Origin: JAAEPI01 sp964352625
GTDB lineage: Bacteria > Bacteroidota > Bacteroidia > Cytophagales > Cyclobacteriaceae
Length of the DNA stretch: 64,000 nt
Assembly (NCBI GenBank): GCA_964352625.1
Contig: CAYGSD010000005.1
Location: forward strand, 124,001-188,000
Direction: 5' to 3'
This document shows, piece by piece, positions 8,690-17,141 of the stretch (position 1 is the stretch's first letter; each line of letters opens with the position of its first letter). The notes beneath the pieces are model-generated. The model was not told the origin of the DNA. It searched no databases and was given only the letters and a program-made list of their open reading frames with translations. The translations under genes were made by a program, and so were the position numbers.

Positions 8690-9811
8690 ATGGGCGTAGA
8701 TGTTGTGCCGGTAGTATCTCGGTCTGATCTGAAAAAATTTGTTTTATTCCCTTTCAAGCTTTTTGGAGAAAGTGATAATTGGGTTCCTCCTATCATCAAG
8801 GATGAATTAGACACATTTAATCCAAGAATAAACCCCGCATTCGAACATTGCGAATCTGAACAATTTCTAGCCTTCAGGGGCGATCAAGTTGTTGGCAGAA
8901 TTGCCTGCATCGCGGATTCAAATGAGACCCAAGAAAAGGGACTAGCAAGGTTCGGATGGATTGATTTTATTGATGACCATGAAGTGTCAGAAGCCTTAAT
9001 CAGCACAGCGAAAAATTGGGCAGAAAAAAGAGAATTGAAGGGAATCCATGGACCATTAGGATTTACCGATATGGACTATGAAGGTATGCTGGTAGAGGGA
9101 TTTCAACACGCCGCTACCATCGCTACCATTTACAACTTTCCTTATTATCCGGAACACCTTGAGAAATTAGGGTTTGAGAAATCAGTGGATTGGGTAGAGG
9201 GTCGGGGTAAAGTGCCAAAGGAACCTTCCAAAAAGCTGCTCAGAACAGCTCAGCTTGTCGAATCAAGATTTGGGATCAAAAGTTTGAAATTCAAAACAAG
9301 AAGGCAGGCGGCTAGAAGAGGTCGTGAAATGTTTCATGTCCTGAACAGAAGCTACGAAAACCTCTATGGATTTCATCCCTTGACCGAAAAGCAAATTGAC
9401 TTCTACATTAAGCAATATTTAGGTTTCGTAATTCCCGATTTGATGAGCATGGTCGTGAATAAAGATGATGAATTGGTCGGATTCGCGGTGACCATGCCAA
9501 GTCTTACACGGGCATTTCAGAGGGCGAGGGGCAGGTTGTTTCCTTTTGGGTTTCTCCACATTCTTAGATCAATGAAAACGGAGACCTCAGCTGATATGTA
9601 CTTAATTGGCGTATTGCCCGAATATCAAAAAATGGGTGCCACAGCAATAGTATTTAGAGACATTATACAGGCCTATAATAAGCGAGGCATCACCACGGCT
9701 ATGACCAATCAGGTGCTGGAGCAGAACGCTCACCTACTTACTCAATTCAACGATTACCAAGAGGAAGGAGCCATTTATAAGCGACGAAGGTGCTATATTA
9801 AGAACTTCTAA
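8690..9811 (+). CDS. YghO/bCerS-like GNAT-fold acyltransferase, candidate bacterial ceramide synthase
   Basis: A 373-residue protein with no membrane segment. The motif GPLGFTDMDYEGMLVEGF (about residues 122-139) followed by YNFPYYPEHLEKLGF is, as I remember them, the hallmark of the YghO-like GNAT family that includes Caulobacter ceramide synthase (bCerS). It starts directly after the spt stop (TAAATG), supporting a coupled role: N-acylation of 3-ketosphinganine. A GNAT-like C-terminal half carries IGVLPEYQKMGATAIVF, the acyl-CoA/ACP binding turn. Function is inferred from family and operon; it may instead acylate a sulfonated base. Confidence 0.72.
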   Translation: MGVDVVPVVSRSDLKKFVLFPFKLFGESDNWVPPIIKDELDTFNPRINPAFEHCESEQFLAFRGDQVVGRIACIADSNETQEKGLARFGWIDFIDDHEVSEALISTAKNWAEKRELKGIHGPLGFTDMDYEGMLVEGFQHAATIATIYNFPYYPEHLEKLGFEKSVDWVEGRGKVPKEPSKKLLRTAQLVESRFGIKSLKFKTRRQAARRGREMFHVLNRSYENLYGFHPLTEKQIDFYIKQYLGFVIPDLMSMVVNKDDELVGFAVTMPSLTRAFQRARGRLFPFGFLHILRSMKTETSADMYLIGVLPEYQKMGATAIVFRDIIQAYNKRGITTAMTNQVLEQNAHLLTQFNDYQEEGAIYKRRRCYIKNF

Positions 9812-9821
9812 ATCAAAAAAA

Positions 9822-10673
9822 ATGGATCAAACATGGGCGGTCGTATTGGGCGCAAGTAGTGGAATGGGCCTTGCTACGGCAAAGAAACTAGCAAGTCATG
9901 GGATGAATTTGATTCTTGTTCATCGAGACAGAAGGTCAACCTTAGATCAAGTGGGCAAGGAATTTGACGAGCTTCGAAAGAAGGTAAGAGTTTTGTCATT
10001 CAATGATGATGCTTTGAATGCGGATAAAAGGCTTGGTATTGTGGATCAAATCAAATCTGAAATTACGGAGAATTCGATTGCGGTTTTGGTTCACTCTGTT
10101 GCGAAAGGTAATCTTAAAAAGCTTTCCCATGCCGAACTAGAAAAGAAGGCCGATAATAAACTTGAGACATGGTTTGAGAGTGTTGAGAACGAACGTCGCG
10201 CCATAGATTTTGGAAAGAACAAACTTGAAGAGCTTGATTTTACATTGACTAATCAGGCCATGGCCACCAGTATGCTCAGCTGGACAAACGATCTTTTGGA
10301 GAACAACCTGTTTTCAGAAAAGGCTCGGGTAATTGGCATCACGAGCGAGGGAGATTGGAAAGTGTGGCCAGGGTATGGCGCTGTAGCGGTGGCCAAGTCT
10401 AGTCTAGAAACCCTCGCGAAGTATATGGCCGTGGAGTTTGCACCGCATGGACTAAGGGTGAATCTGGTTCATGCTGGAGTCACGGACACACCTTCATTGA
10501 ACATGATTCCCGGTAGTGATCTTATGAAAGCATCGGCCAAATTCAGAAATCCATATGGTAGACTCACTCAACCGGAAGATGTGGCTAACGCAATCTATTT
10601 GCTTTGTCTGCCGGAGGCTGATTGGATCAATGGCTCCAGACTGATGGTTGATGGGGGAGAGAATCTGACATAA
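9822..10673 (+). CDS. FabI-type SDR, enoyl-ACP reductase-like
   Basis: A 283-residue SDR with an N-terminal GASSGMG loop (residues 10-16). The active site is Y185-x6-K192 (YGAVAVAK), the spacing of FabI/FabL enoyl-ACP reductases and not the YxxxK of ketoreductases; the second FabI tyrosine is not obvious (the region reads GITSEGDWKVWPGY). An unusually long segment (residues 95-145) is rich in Lys and Glu. Followed by dehydratase, synthase and ACP genes, it probably reduces an acyl-ACP intermediate for the sphingoid or N-acyl chain. A ketosphinganine reductase role cannot be excluded. Confidence 0.72.
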   Translation: MDQTWAVVLGASSGMGLATAKKLASHGMNLILVHRDRRSTLDQVGKEFDELRKKVRVLSFNDDALNADKRLGIVDQIKSEITENSIAVLVHSVAKGNLKKLSHAELEKKADNKLETWFESVENERRAIDFGKNKLEELDFTLTNQAMATSMLSWTNDLLENNLFSEKARVIGITSEGDWKVWPGYGAVAVAKSSLETLAKYMAVEFAPHGLRVNLVHAGVTDTPSLNMIPGSDLMKASAKFRNPYGRLTQPEDVANAIYLLCLPEADWINGSRLMVDGGENLT

Positions 10674-11113
10674 TGGATATTAAAAAAGAAGTATTTGATC
10701 TCCTTCCGTACAAGAAGCCCTTTCTATTTGTTGATGGCTTTGATGAGCTTTCTGACGACAGGTCTTCAGGGCATTACACTTTTAAGGAGAATGAATTTTT
10801 TTACGAGGGTCATTTTCCCGGCAAGCCAATTACGCCAGGAGTTATTCTCACAGAAACTGCTGCGCAAATCGGACTGGTTGGTTTAGGTATTTACCATTTG
10901 CTCAAAGAGAGAAAGCAGAAAGAAATGATCCCTTTGTTTTCTTCGGCACAAATTGACTTCCTAAAACCTGTCTATCCAGGCGAAACGGTACGTGTGGAGG
11001 CTACTAAAGAGTACTTCAGATTCAGCAAATTGAAATGCAAAGTAATAATGTACAATAGTCATCAGGAAAAGGTGTGTGAGGGCTATCTTTCCGGTTTTAT
11101 AATAGAGAAATAG
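10673..11113 (+). CDS. FabZ-type 3-hydroxyacyl-ACP dehydratase
   Basis: A 146-residue hot-dog fold protein. His47 in YEGHFPGKPITPG and Glu61 in LTETAAQIG are the catalytic pair of the FabZ/FabA group. The length is that of single-domain FabZ. The start overlaps the preceding reductase stop by one base (TAATGG), and the synthase follows after 2 bases. It is a private copy inside the ceramide-type operon and so probably dehydrates 3-hydroxyacyl chains carried on the operon's own ACP. Confidence 0.85.
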   Translation: MDIKKEVFDLLPYKKPFLFVDGFDELSDDRSSGHYTFKENEFFYEGHFPGKPITPGVILTETAAQIGLVGLGIYHLLKERKQKEMIPLFSSAQIDFLKPVYPGETVRVEATKEYFRFSKLKCKVIMYNSHQEKVCEGYLSGFIIEK

Positions 11114-11115
11114 TT

Positions 11116-12393
11116 TTGGAAAGAAGAGTTGTCATCACAGGGATTGGAGCCGTATCACCCTTCGGACTAGGAACGGACAGCATATTGTCGGCCATGAAAG
11201 AAGGTCGTTCTGCTCTTGCTCATTGGTCAGACTTAGAAGAGAAAGGATACGCATGTCAAGTCTGCGCCAGACCTCCTGATATTACGGATGAACACAAGAA
11301 GAAGTACTTCTCTGATCTGACAATAAAGTTCCTGAAGCACGATGGTATTATTAATGGATCCATTGCGGCAATAGATGCGTGGAAGGACGCAGGTTTGAAA
11401 TTGGATCAGGATGAGCCCGACTGGGATGCAGGTTCTGTATTTGGCATTGGATCCTCTGGTATTGATGAATTGATTAAGAAGTACGTTGAAAATGTAGATG
11501 CCAAGCAGATTCGAAGACTTGGATCCACAATGGTTGAGCAATTGATGAACAGTGGCATAAGTGCTTACTTGTGTGGATTCATCGGGCTTGGCAATCACGT
11601 CACTACCAATTCCTCAGCTTGCTCCACCGGATCTGAGGCCGTAATCATGGGCTATGAGAAAATTATGGCTGGTGCTGCCAAGCGAATGCTATGTGGTGGC
11701 TGTGAAGGTTACAATGAGTATAGCTGGGCAGGGTTTGATGCCATGAGGGTGCTTTGTAGGGACTCTAATGACAATCCTACCTTCGGTTCCAGACCTATGA
11801 ATGCCACGGCCTCTGGTTTCATTGCAGGGGCAGGGGCAGGGGCCTTGGTCTTGGAAGACTTGGAAACTGCACAAGCCAGAGGAGCGAAAATTTATGCCGA
11901 AATAATTGGCACAGGCTTGAATGCTGGTGGCCAACGAATGGGCGGCACCATGACCAAGCCAAATGGGGAAGGAGTACGAAGGTGCATGCAAAAGGCGCTC
12001 ACTACTGCCGATATACGGCCCGAGGAAATTGATCTAATATCAGGCCATTTGACCTCCACCATTGGAGATGTTTTAGAGATTCAAAATTGGCACGCCGTTC
12101 TAGGGTTAGAAGGAAAGGATTTCCCTCATATCAATTCTACAAAGTCCATGATCGGACATTGCTTGGGAGCGGCTGGTGCCATTGAGTTAGTTGCACTTCT
12201 ATTGGAAATGCAAGAAGGAATTATTCACCCTTCATTAAATACCGAAAACTTGCACCCGAAAATTGCTGAGTTAGTGGATCGAGAAAAAATTCCTCTAAAT
12301 CCAATAAAGAAGGAAATCAACATTGCGGCTAAATCAAGTTTTGGATTCGGAGATGTTAATAGTTGCTTAGTTTTGCGCAACTGGAAAAACTGA
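11116..12393 (+). CDS. Beta-ketoacyl-ACP synthase (KAS I/II family), TTG start
   Basis: A 425-residue thiolase-fold condensing enzyme. The catalytic set is Cys169 (SSACSTGSE), His311 (SGHLTSTIGD) and His348 with Lys343 (STKSMIGHCLGAAG). The loop after His311 reads HLTSTIGD where FabF has HGTGTPLND, so it is a divergent branch. The start is TTG at 11116, two bases after the dehydratase stop, because MERRVVITGIG is the standard N-terminus of the family and no ATG is available. It likely extends acyl chains on the ACP encoded directly downstream. Confidence 0.88.
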   Translation: MERRVVITGIGAVSPFGLGTDSILSAMKEGRSALAHWSDLEEKGYACQVCARPPDITDEHKKKYFSDLTIKFLKHDGIINGSIAAIDAWKDAGLKLDQDEPDWDAGSVFGIGSSGIDELIKKYVENVDAKQIRRLGSTMVEQLMNSGISAYLCGFIGLGNHVTTNSSACSTGSEAVIMGYEKIMAGAAKRMLCGGCEGYNEYSWAGFDAMRVLCRDSNDNPTFGSRPMNATASGFIAGAGAGALVLEDLETAQARGAKIYAEIIGTGLNAGGQRMGGTMTKPNGEGVRRCMQKALTTADIRPEEIDLISGHLTSTIGDVLEIQNWHAVLGLEGKDFPHINSTKSMIGHCLGAAGAIELVALLLEMQEGIIHPSLNTENLHPKIAELVDREKIPLNPIKKEINIAAKSSFGFGDVNSCLVLRNWKN

Positions 12394-12399
12394 TCCGAA

Positions 12400-12648
12400 A
12401 TGTCAAGAGAAGAAATATTAGCAAAGCTTAAAGATATCATCAAACCATATGTGGGTGATGAAGCGCAGTTTGAAGGACTCAATGAGGGTTCAGACTTAAT
12501 AAACGACTTGAAAATCAACTCGGCTCATGTGGTAGATATCGTCCTTGATATCGAAACCGAGTTCGACATTGTGATAGATGATGAATCCATCAATAAGATG
12601 GATACCATTGCCTCTTCAATTGATGTCATCGAGAAATTGATCGATTAA
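12400..12648 (+). CDS. Acyl carrier protein, operon-specific
   Basis: An 82-residue acidic four-helix protein. The phosphopantetheine serine is Ser41 in INSAHVVD, where housekeeping ACPs have DSLDxVE, so the recognition helix is divergent, as in specialised ACPs. It begins 6 bases after the synthase and ends immediately before the PPTase gene (TAAATG). Caulobacter ceramide synthesis also uses a dedicated ACP, which supports the same arrangement here. The cargo is inferred to be the acyl group used by the SPT-like or bCerS-like enzyme. Confidence 0.88.
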   Translation: MSREEILAKLKDIIKPYVGDEAQFEGLNEGSDLINDLKINSAHVVDIVLDIETEFDIVIDDESINKMDTIASSIDVIEKLID

Positions 12649-13224
12649 ATGCTTGCCTTAGGCAATGATGTTGTTGATCTTCTAGAAAGGCCGAGGAATG
12701 GAATAAGATATTTCCAGCGCCTACTCACTTATACTATTACTAACTCTGAACACCTACTTCTAGAAAGCTTGTCTGGGATTGAACTGGAGCTTAGGTCACG
12801 GCTTGTATGGGCGATCAAAGAATCGGCGTATAAATCCTCCAATAAAATTGGAAACCTAGACAGGTTTAATCCTAAAATGTTCGTCATTGCATCACTTTCA
12901 ATTGAGGGAAATGGCGTTCACGGAGTGGTTTCATACAAAGAATCGACATTGACCTTTGAAGGCTTGATTTTCGAAACATTTCTTCATGTTTGGACCTCTT
13001 TATCAAAGAATAGGGTGAAGGTTAGTCACGCACTCAGTGGGAAGGATCGAAGAGGACAATCAAGGGATGTCCGCCAATTGGCACTTGATTCTACCGGAAT
13101 AGAGGAGGCATTTATTGAAAAGGATGAAAATAAAATTCCCTGGATCAAGCGTCCTAGTATGGACAAAATAGAGGTCTCCTTGTCACATCACGGAAGACTC
13201 GTCGCATGCGCTCATCAGATTTAA
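12649..13224 (+). CDS. 4'-phosphopantetheinyl transferase superfamily protein
   Basis: A 191-residue protein with the family's two magnesium/CoA motifs: GNDVVDL near the N-terminus (residues 5-11) and WAIKESAYK (54-62), plus a C-terminal VSLSHHGRLVACA strand. It would move phosphopantetheine from CoA onto the ACP encoded just before it. Its 3' end overlaps the next gene by 19 bases. Having its own PPTase suggests that the ACP is not served by the housekeeping AcpS, but that is inference. Confidence 0.85.
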   Translation: MLALGNDVVDLLERPRNGIRYFQRLLTYTITNSEHLLLESLSGIELELRSRLVWAIKESAYKSSNKIGNLDRFNPKMFVIASLSIEGNGVHGVVSYKESTLTFEGLIFETFLHVWTSLSKNRVKVSHALSGKDRRGQSRDVRQLALDSTGIEEAFIEKDENKIPWIKRPSMDKIEVSLSHHGRLVACAHQI

Positions 13225-14147
13225 CCGTTCTTGTTACCGGAGCAAATGGCTTTATAGGCAGGCACCTGATCTTGGAGCTTCTCAATCGAGGCTATGCAGT
13301 GATAGCCGGTGTGAGAGAGGCAAGTAATGTCCAGCGAATTCAAGATTTGCCAGTAGAAATTGTAAGATTAAATTATCTGGATCAAGATTCGTTACGCGAT
13401 AAATTACAAGAAACCAGACCGGATTTTATCATTCATAATGCGGGCAGCACGGTAGGGAAGAAGGAAACGGATTATTTTCTAGGCAACACCGAGTCAACAA
13501 GAAATTTGCTGAAAGCCAGCACTGAAATAGGCCTTTCTAAATTCGTTTACATTTCGAGCCTGGCCGCAAGAGGACCAGGGAAGAACCCGCAGGATTCGCC
13601 TGTTTCTCCTTACGGTAAAAGCAAATTGGAAGCCGAGACTGCCGTCAGACTATCTGGGATTGATTTCACAATCATTCGTCCTACGGCTGTCTATGGGCCA
13701 GGTGATTCCGCTTTTGATCCAATTTTTGCTTGGGCAAATCGTGGTGTAATCCTACAACTCGGAAGCGCTAGCAGAAAATTGACCTTCATACATGTCTCAG
13801 ACCTTTCCAGAATCATAGCTGATAGTTTACATTCTGGGGAAGTGTTGCACTATGGATGGGATGGAAGAAACTATATTCAGAGAGATTTGACCAATGCTTT
13901 GCGGAAGGTGACCGGTAAGCGAGGCGTTGTTTTGTCTTTACCCAGTTGGGTATTTAGAACAGCTACCAGTTTCATGGATTTTTTCGTTAGAAAAATCGGA
14001 CGTAGCTTTTGGTTGTACCCTCCTTGGAAGGTAATAGAATTAATTGCGGATGATTGGTCTATTTTAGATGCAGAAAAGCCACAAAACTGTCAGTACACTA
14101 TTGAAAGTGGTTTTGAGCAAACGTATACTTACTGGAAGAAAGCATGA
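13206..14147 (+). CDS. NAD-dependent epimerase/dehydratase family protein, candidate ceramide reductase (CerR)
   Basis: A 313-residue extended SDR. The N-terminal cofactor loop is TGANGFIG (residues 11-18), the catalytic set is Ser117/Ser118 and Y136-G-K-S-K140. In Caulobacter the reductase that turns 3-oxo-ceramide into dihydroceramide (CerR) belongs to this family and is encoded with spt. Here it is coupled to the same operon (19-base overlap upstream, ATGA overlap downstream), so this role is the best guess. A sugar-nucleotide epimerase is the alternative, since glycosyltransferases lie farther down. Confidence 0.75.
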   Translation: MRSSDLTVLVTGANGFIGRHLILELLNRGYAVIAGVREASNVQRIQDLPVEIVRLNYLDQDSLRDKLQETRPDFIIHNAGSTVGKKETDYFLGNTESTRNLLKASTEIGLSKFVYISSLAARGPGKNPQDSPVSPYGKSKLEAETAVRLSGIDFTIIRPTAVYGPGDSAFDPIFAWANRGVILQLGSASRKLTFIHVSDLSRIIADSLHSGEVLHYGWDGRNYIQRDLTNALRKVTGKRGVVLSLPSWVFRTATSFMDFFVRKIGRSFWLYPPWKVIELIADDWSILDAEKPQNCQYTIESGFEQTYTYWKKA

Positions 14148-14878
14148 ATTTATTCAAGCCACGTACTCGGGATAGAATTTGCTTTGTACACGTTCCAAAA
14201 TGTGGAGGGCAGTCTGTGAAATCAGGGATCCAAAGAGCCTTCAATTCTCCATTGGAAGCGGTAAGGATCAAAGCGGCACCATCTCATAAAGGGGCTTCAG
14301 TGGGTGATCAAACTAATTTGCATGCCTACAGAGAAGATTTACTTCGATATTTTTTGAGTGACTCTGAAGTGGGCTTGGTAATGGGCCACTATCCATGCCG
14401 AAAGGATACACTGGATTTTTTCAAAGATGAATGGAAATTTGTAACGATTCTACGCAACCCGGTAGATCGCTTTATTTCCCATTTCTTGTATAATACCCAC
14501 AAGAGTTCGGAGCATTTCAAGCTGGATCAAGCCCTTGATGATTTTTTGAGAACCAGCCGAGCGGCAGCTCTTGGTGAGTTATATGTTCGGTACTTCTCAG
14601 AATACCCAAACATTTCTTTGGAGGAGGGCATCAAAGAAGCGACCAATAACTTAGACCGTTTTGCATTGGTGGGGGTGTTGGAGAAATTGGAAGATTGGAA
14701 AATATCTTATCAAAATATTTTTGGTGGCAAACTTTCAATTGGAAAGTCAAATTCAAGTCCTTCGGGAGCGCAGTTTGCCAAGAAGGATATCACCGCGAGT
14801 CAATTAGCGACAATAGCTGAACTATGCGAACCGTCCATGCAGGTGTATAATTACATTCTGAGCTCGAAGGAATCATGA
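14144..14878 (+). CDS. PAPS-dependent sulfotransferase family protein
   Basis: A 244-residue protein with the two PAPS motifs of the carbohydrate (2-O type) sulfotransferase family: the 5'-phosphosulfate loop HVPKCGGQSV (residues 16-25) and the 3'-phosphate motif LRNPVDRFISHF (Arg104, Ser112). No signal peptide is seen, so it acts on the cytoplasmic side. ATGA overlaps on both sides tie it to the ceramide-type operon, which suggests that it sulfates the lipid or its head group. The acceptor is unknown. Confidence 0.82.
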   Translation: MNLFKPRTRDRICFVHVPKCGGQSVKSGIQRAFNSPLEAVRIKAAPSHKGASVGDQTNLHAYREDLLRYFLSDSEVGLVMGHYPCRKDTLDFFKDEWKFVTILRNPVDRFISHFLYNTHKSSEHFKLDQALDDFLRTSRAAALGELYVRYFSEYPNISLEEGIKEATNNLDRFALVGVLEKLEDWKISYQNIFGGKLSIGKSNSSPSGAQFAKKDITASQLATIAELCEPSMQVYNYILSSKES

Positions 14879-15471
14879 AAGAGACATCCGTAGCACCGTA
14901 CATACTGGCTCATAAAGAGAAGATCAAGGAAAGAGCCGAAAGGGTTATTAAAGAAAGAACCGACAGACTGAGATCGGCTTTTTTTACCATGAATGAATCC
15001 TTGGGATGGGATAATGTGGCAGTTGTTCATATGGGTGATCCTTCAGCTGAAATGGCCGATGGAATTAGGTATTCTCACCTTAAGGTTGATCTAAATAAAA
15101 ATAGCAACGAATCTATGAATGTGCTACTGCTAGCGGCACCCTCCAAAGTAGTTTGTCTTGCTTTGGGCACTATTGATTCTGACCAGATTTCCTTCGTTTA
15201 CACGAAAATTGAATCCAGTAAACACGACTTGATTGTTTGCAATGAAGAGTATTGTGCAATGAGTTTTGAATTATTTTTCCTGGCACAAGGCTTGGAGGAA
15301 CTGCTCGAAAAACCCAATGATGCCATTTTGGATCTTGCTCTAAGAGCCGAATTGCTTGGGGGTACTTTATCGAGTAAATGGGTGCACGATGCAGCATCTG
15401 CAGTAGCCAAAAAAAACATTGAAAAAGGGAGGCTTATCGTGAATCGTGGGTCGAGTAATTTCAGCCAATAA
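14875..15471 (+). CDS. Unrecognised protein at the end of the ceramide-type operon
   Basis: A 198-residue soluble protein that I do not recognise. It has a strongly charged N-terminal helix rich in Lys, Glu and Arg (residues 12-35), then mixed alpha/beta sequence without clear catalytic motifs, two cysteines in CNEEYC (about residues 119-124), and a basic C-terminus. The ATGA overlap with the sulfotransferase places it in the same transcript. The 3' end overlaps the convergent ABC gene by 11 bases. A chaperone or partner of the sulfotransferase is conceivable but unsupported. Confidence 0.7.
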   Translation: MKETSVAPYILAHKEKIKERAERVIKERTDRLRSAFFTMNESLGWDNVAVVHMGDPSAEMADGIRYSHLKVDLNKNSNESMNVLLLAAPSKVVCLALGTIDSDQISFVYTKIESSKHDLIVCNEEYCAMSFELFFLAQGLEELLEKPNDAILDLALRAELLGGTLSSKWVHDAASAVAKKNIEKGRLIVNRGSSNFSQ

Positions 15472-17095
15472 GTTCTGCCTCAGGAACGTCTACTTTCTTT
15501 CCGTCTCGTAGTTTTATTTTTCTATCCGCCATAAAGAAGTAAGAGTCGTCATGCGAAATCACAAATATCGTCTTGCCGGCTTGCTTCAACTTAGGAAGAA
15601 TTTCTTCGTAAAATTTTGTTTTGAAGTAGGGGTCCTGATTTGCCGCCCACTCATCAAAGACATAGATGTCCTTATTCTCCAATAGCCCAGTAATCAGGTT
15701 CAGCCTCTTCTTTTGACCAAAAGAGAGATTGGTAGTTGTGTATTTCTGATCGACAATTTTTACTTTCTTAGAAAGCTCTAAGTAGTCGAGGTATTCCTGA
15801 CCTTGGCTTTCGAGAATGTCATCATCAATGTGATAGAGAATATCAAAAACGAAATCATCCGAGAACAATGGGGAGATCGTGTTTTGATAGTTGTCCAGAT
15901 ACTCCTCCGTGATAGGATGATTCTTATAGATCAAACTACCCGATTGTGGAGCATAAAGCCCTGTTAATAGCTTTATGAGAGTGGTCTTCCCGCTTCCATT
16001 TCCACCAATGATAAAAACCGTTTCATTTTCGTATGCATCAAATGAAATAGGACCCATCTCAAATGACTCATGCTCTTCTTCGCTTTCATATGTATGGGTA
16101 ATTTCCCTGAAAGAAATGATCGGATCTTTTGAAGACCAGCCATCAACTGGTATTTTTTTGGTTGCTTTTGGTTGATATCCACTAAGCTGTACCCCCAAGG
16201 ATTCAATCTGCCCAATGGCCATGGTTGTCCTATGAATAACCCTGAGGAATCCGTTGACTTTTCGCATTGGAGTCACTAGAAAAATGGCAATGGCCAGAAA
16301 TTCAACAAACTCACCGGACTTCATTAGCTCCGTGCCCTGAGCATATGCCACGGCTACTCCAAGTGCTATCATCACCATTAGGTTTTCGAGCTTTCCGAAG
16401 GAGTTAATTAGCAGAGTGTTTTTAACCTGAAGGGCACTTCTTTGATCAATGGTTTTGGCGATCAGTTGATTTACATAGGACTGTCGCAATTTCTTCTTAA
16501 AGCTCAATTCCTTCAGACCGCTTACCATGGCCTTTAGTTGCTTGAAAAGCTTATAACGAAGGTCCTTTGCGTCATCTTCATGAGACCTCAGCAGAGGCAA
16601 TAAAAATGTGATCATGAGCATGTTGACCACAAATATTCCAATGCCAATAAGCGTCATCGGCAATGAAATGGTGAGCATATAAATGAAACACCCTAAGAGG
16701 ATAAAAACACTCGTAATGATGTCTGGCATCTGAGCTGCGGTGCTGCCAATTCTCGCTAGGTCAGTGGTTAGAATTGGGATTATTTTGTCCTGCTCAATCT
16801 CAATATTTCTATAGGGGGCTCTTAGTATTTTTTTAGATAAGGACACGGTGAGTTCTTTCAGATTTCGCGCCGATATTTTTGTCAAAATTTGAGAACCGAT
16901 GAGACCAAGAATCACAGAACCAGCCAGATAAAGCCCAAACTCCATAATGAATTGCTGGCTATCAAGCCCCCCCTTCAGAGCTCCATGGATCTGTTTGATC
17001 ACTAGGGCGCCACATGTGCCAGCGCCCATGCTGAACATGGTGCCAATCACATACTGCCAGAGATTTTTCTTGATTAAATTAAGGATTAACTTCAT
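15461..17095 (-). CDS. ABC exporter, cyclic-peptide (PvdE/SyrD) type
   Basis: A 544-residue half transporter: an N-terminal membrane domain with about six hydrophobic segments (residues 1-300) fused to an ATPase. Walker A is GGNGSGKTT (about residue 365), the signature is LSFGQKKRL, and Walker B lies in KDIYVFDEWAA with the following Asp/Glu region; a His switch is in VISHDD. The architecture matches the PvdE/SyrD exporter family. It faces the ceramide-type operon and precedes lipid head-group type genes, so a role in moving a lipid or its conjugate across the inner membrane is possible. A peptide substrate is the family default. Confidence 0.85.
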   Translation of the reverse strand: MKLILNLIKKNLWQYVIGTMFSMGAGTCGALVIKQIHGALKGGLDSQQFIMEFGLYLAGSVILGLIGSQILTKISARNLKELTVSLSKKILRAPYRNIEIEQDKIIPILTTDLARIGSTAAQMPDIITSVFILLGCFIYMLTISLPMTLIGIGIFVVNMLMITFLLPLLRSHEDDAKDLRYKLFKQLKAMVSGLKELSFKKKLRQSYVNQLIAKTIDQRSALQVKNTLLINSFGKLENLMVMIALGVAVAYAQGTELMKSGEFVEFLAIAIFLVTPMRKVNGFLRVIHRTTMAIGQIESLGVQLSGYQPKATKKIPVDGWSSKDPIISFREITHTYESEEEHESFEMGPISFDAYENETVFIIGGNGSGKTTLIKLLTGLYAPQSGSLIYKNHPITEEYLDNYQNTISPLFSDDFVFDILYHIDDDILESQGQEYLDYLELSKKVKIVDQKYTTTNLSFGQKKRLNLITGLLENKDIYVFDEWAANQDPYFKTKFYEEILPKLKQAGKTIFVISHDDSYFFMADRKIKLRDGKKVDVPEAELIG

Positions 17096-17141
17096 TCCTC
17101 ACCGTTCAATTTTGACGTGCAAAGGTAGATATAATTGTGCT

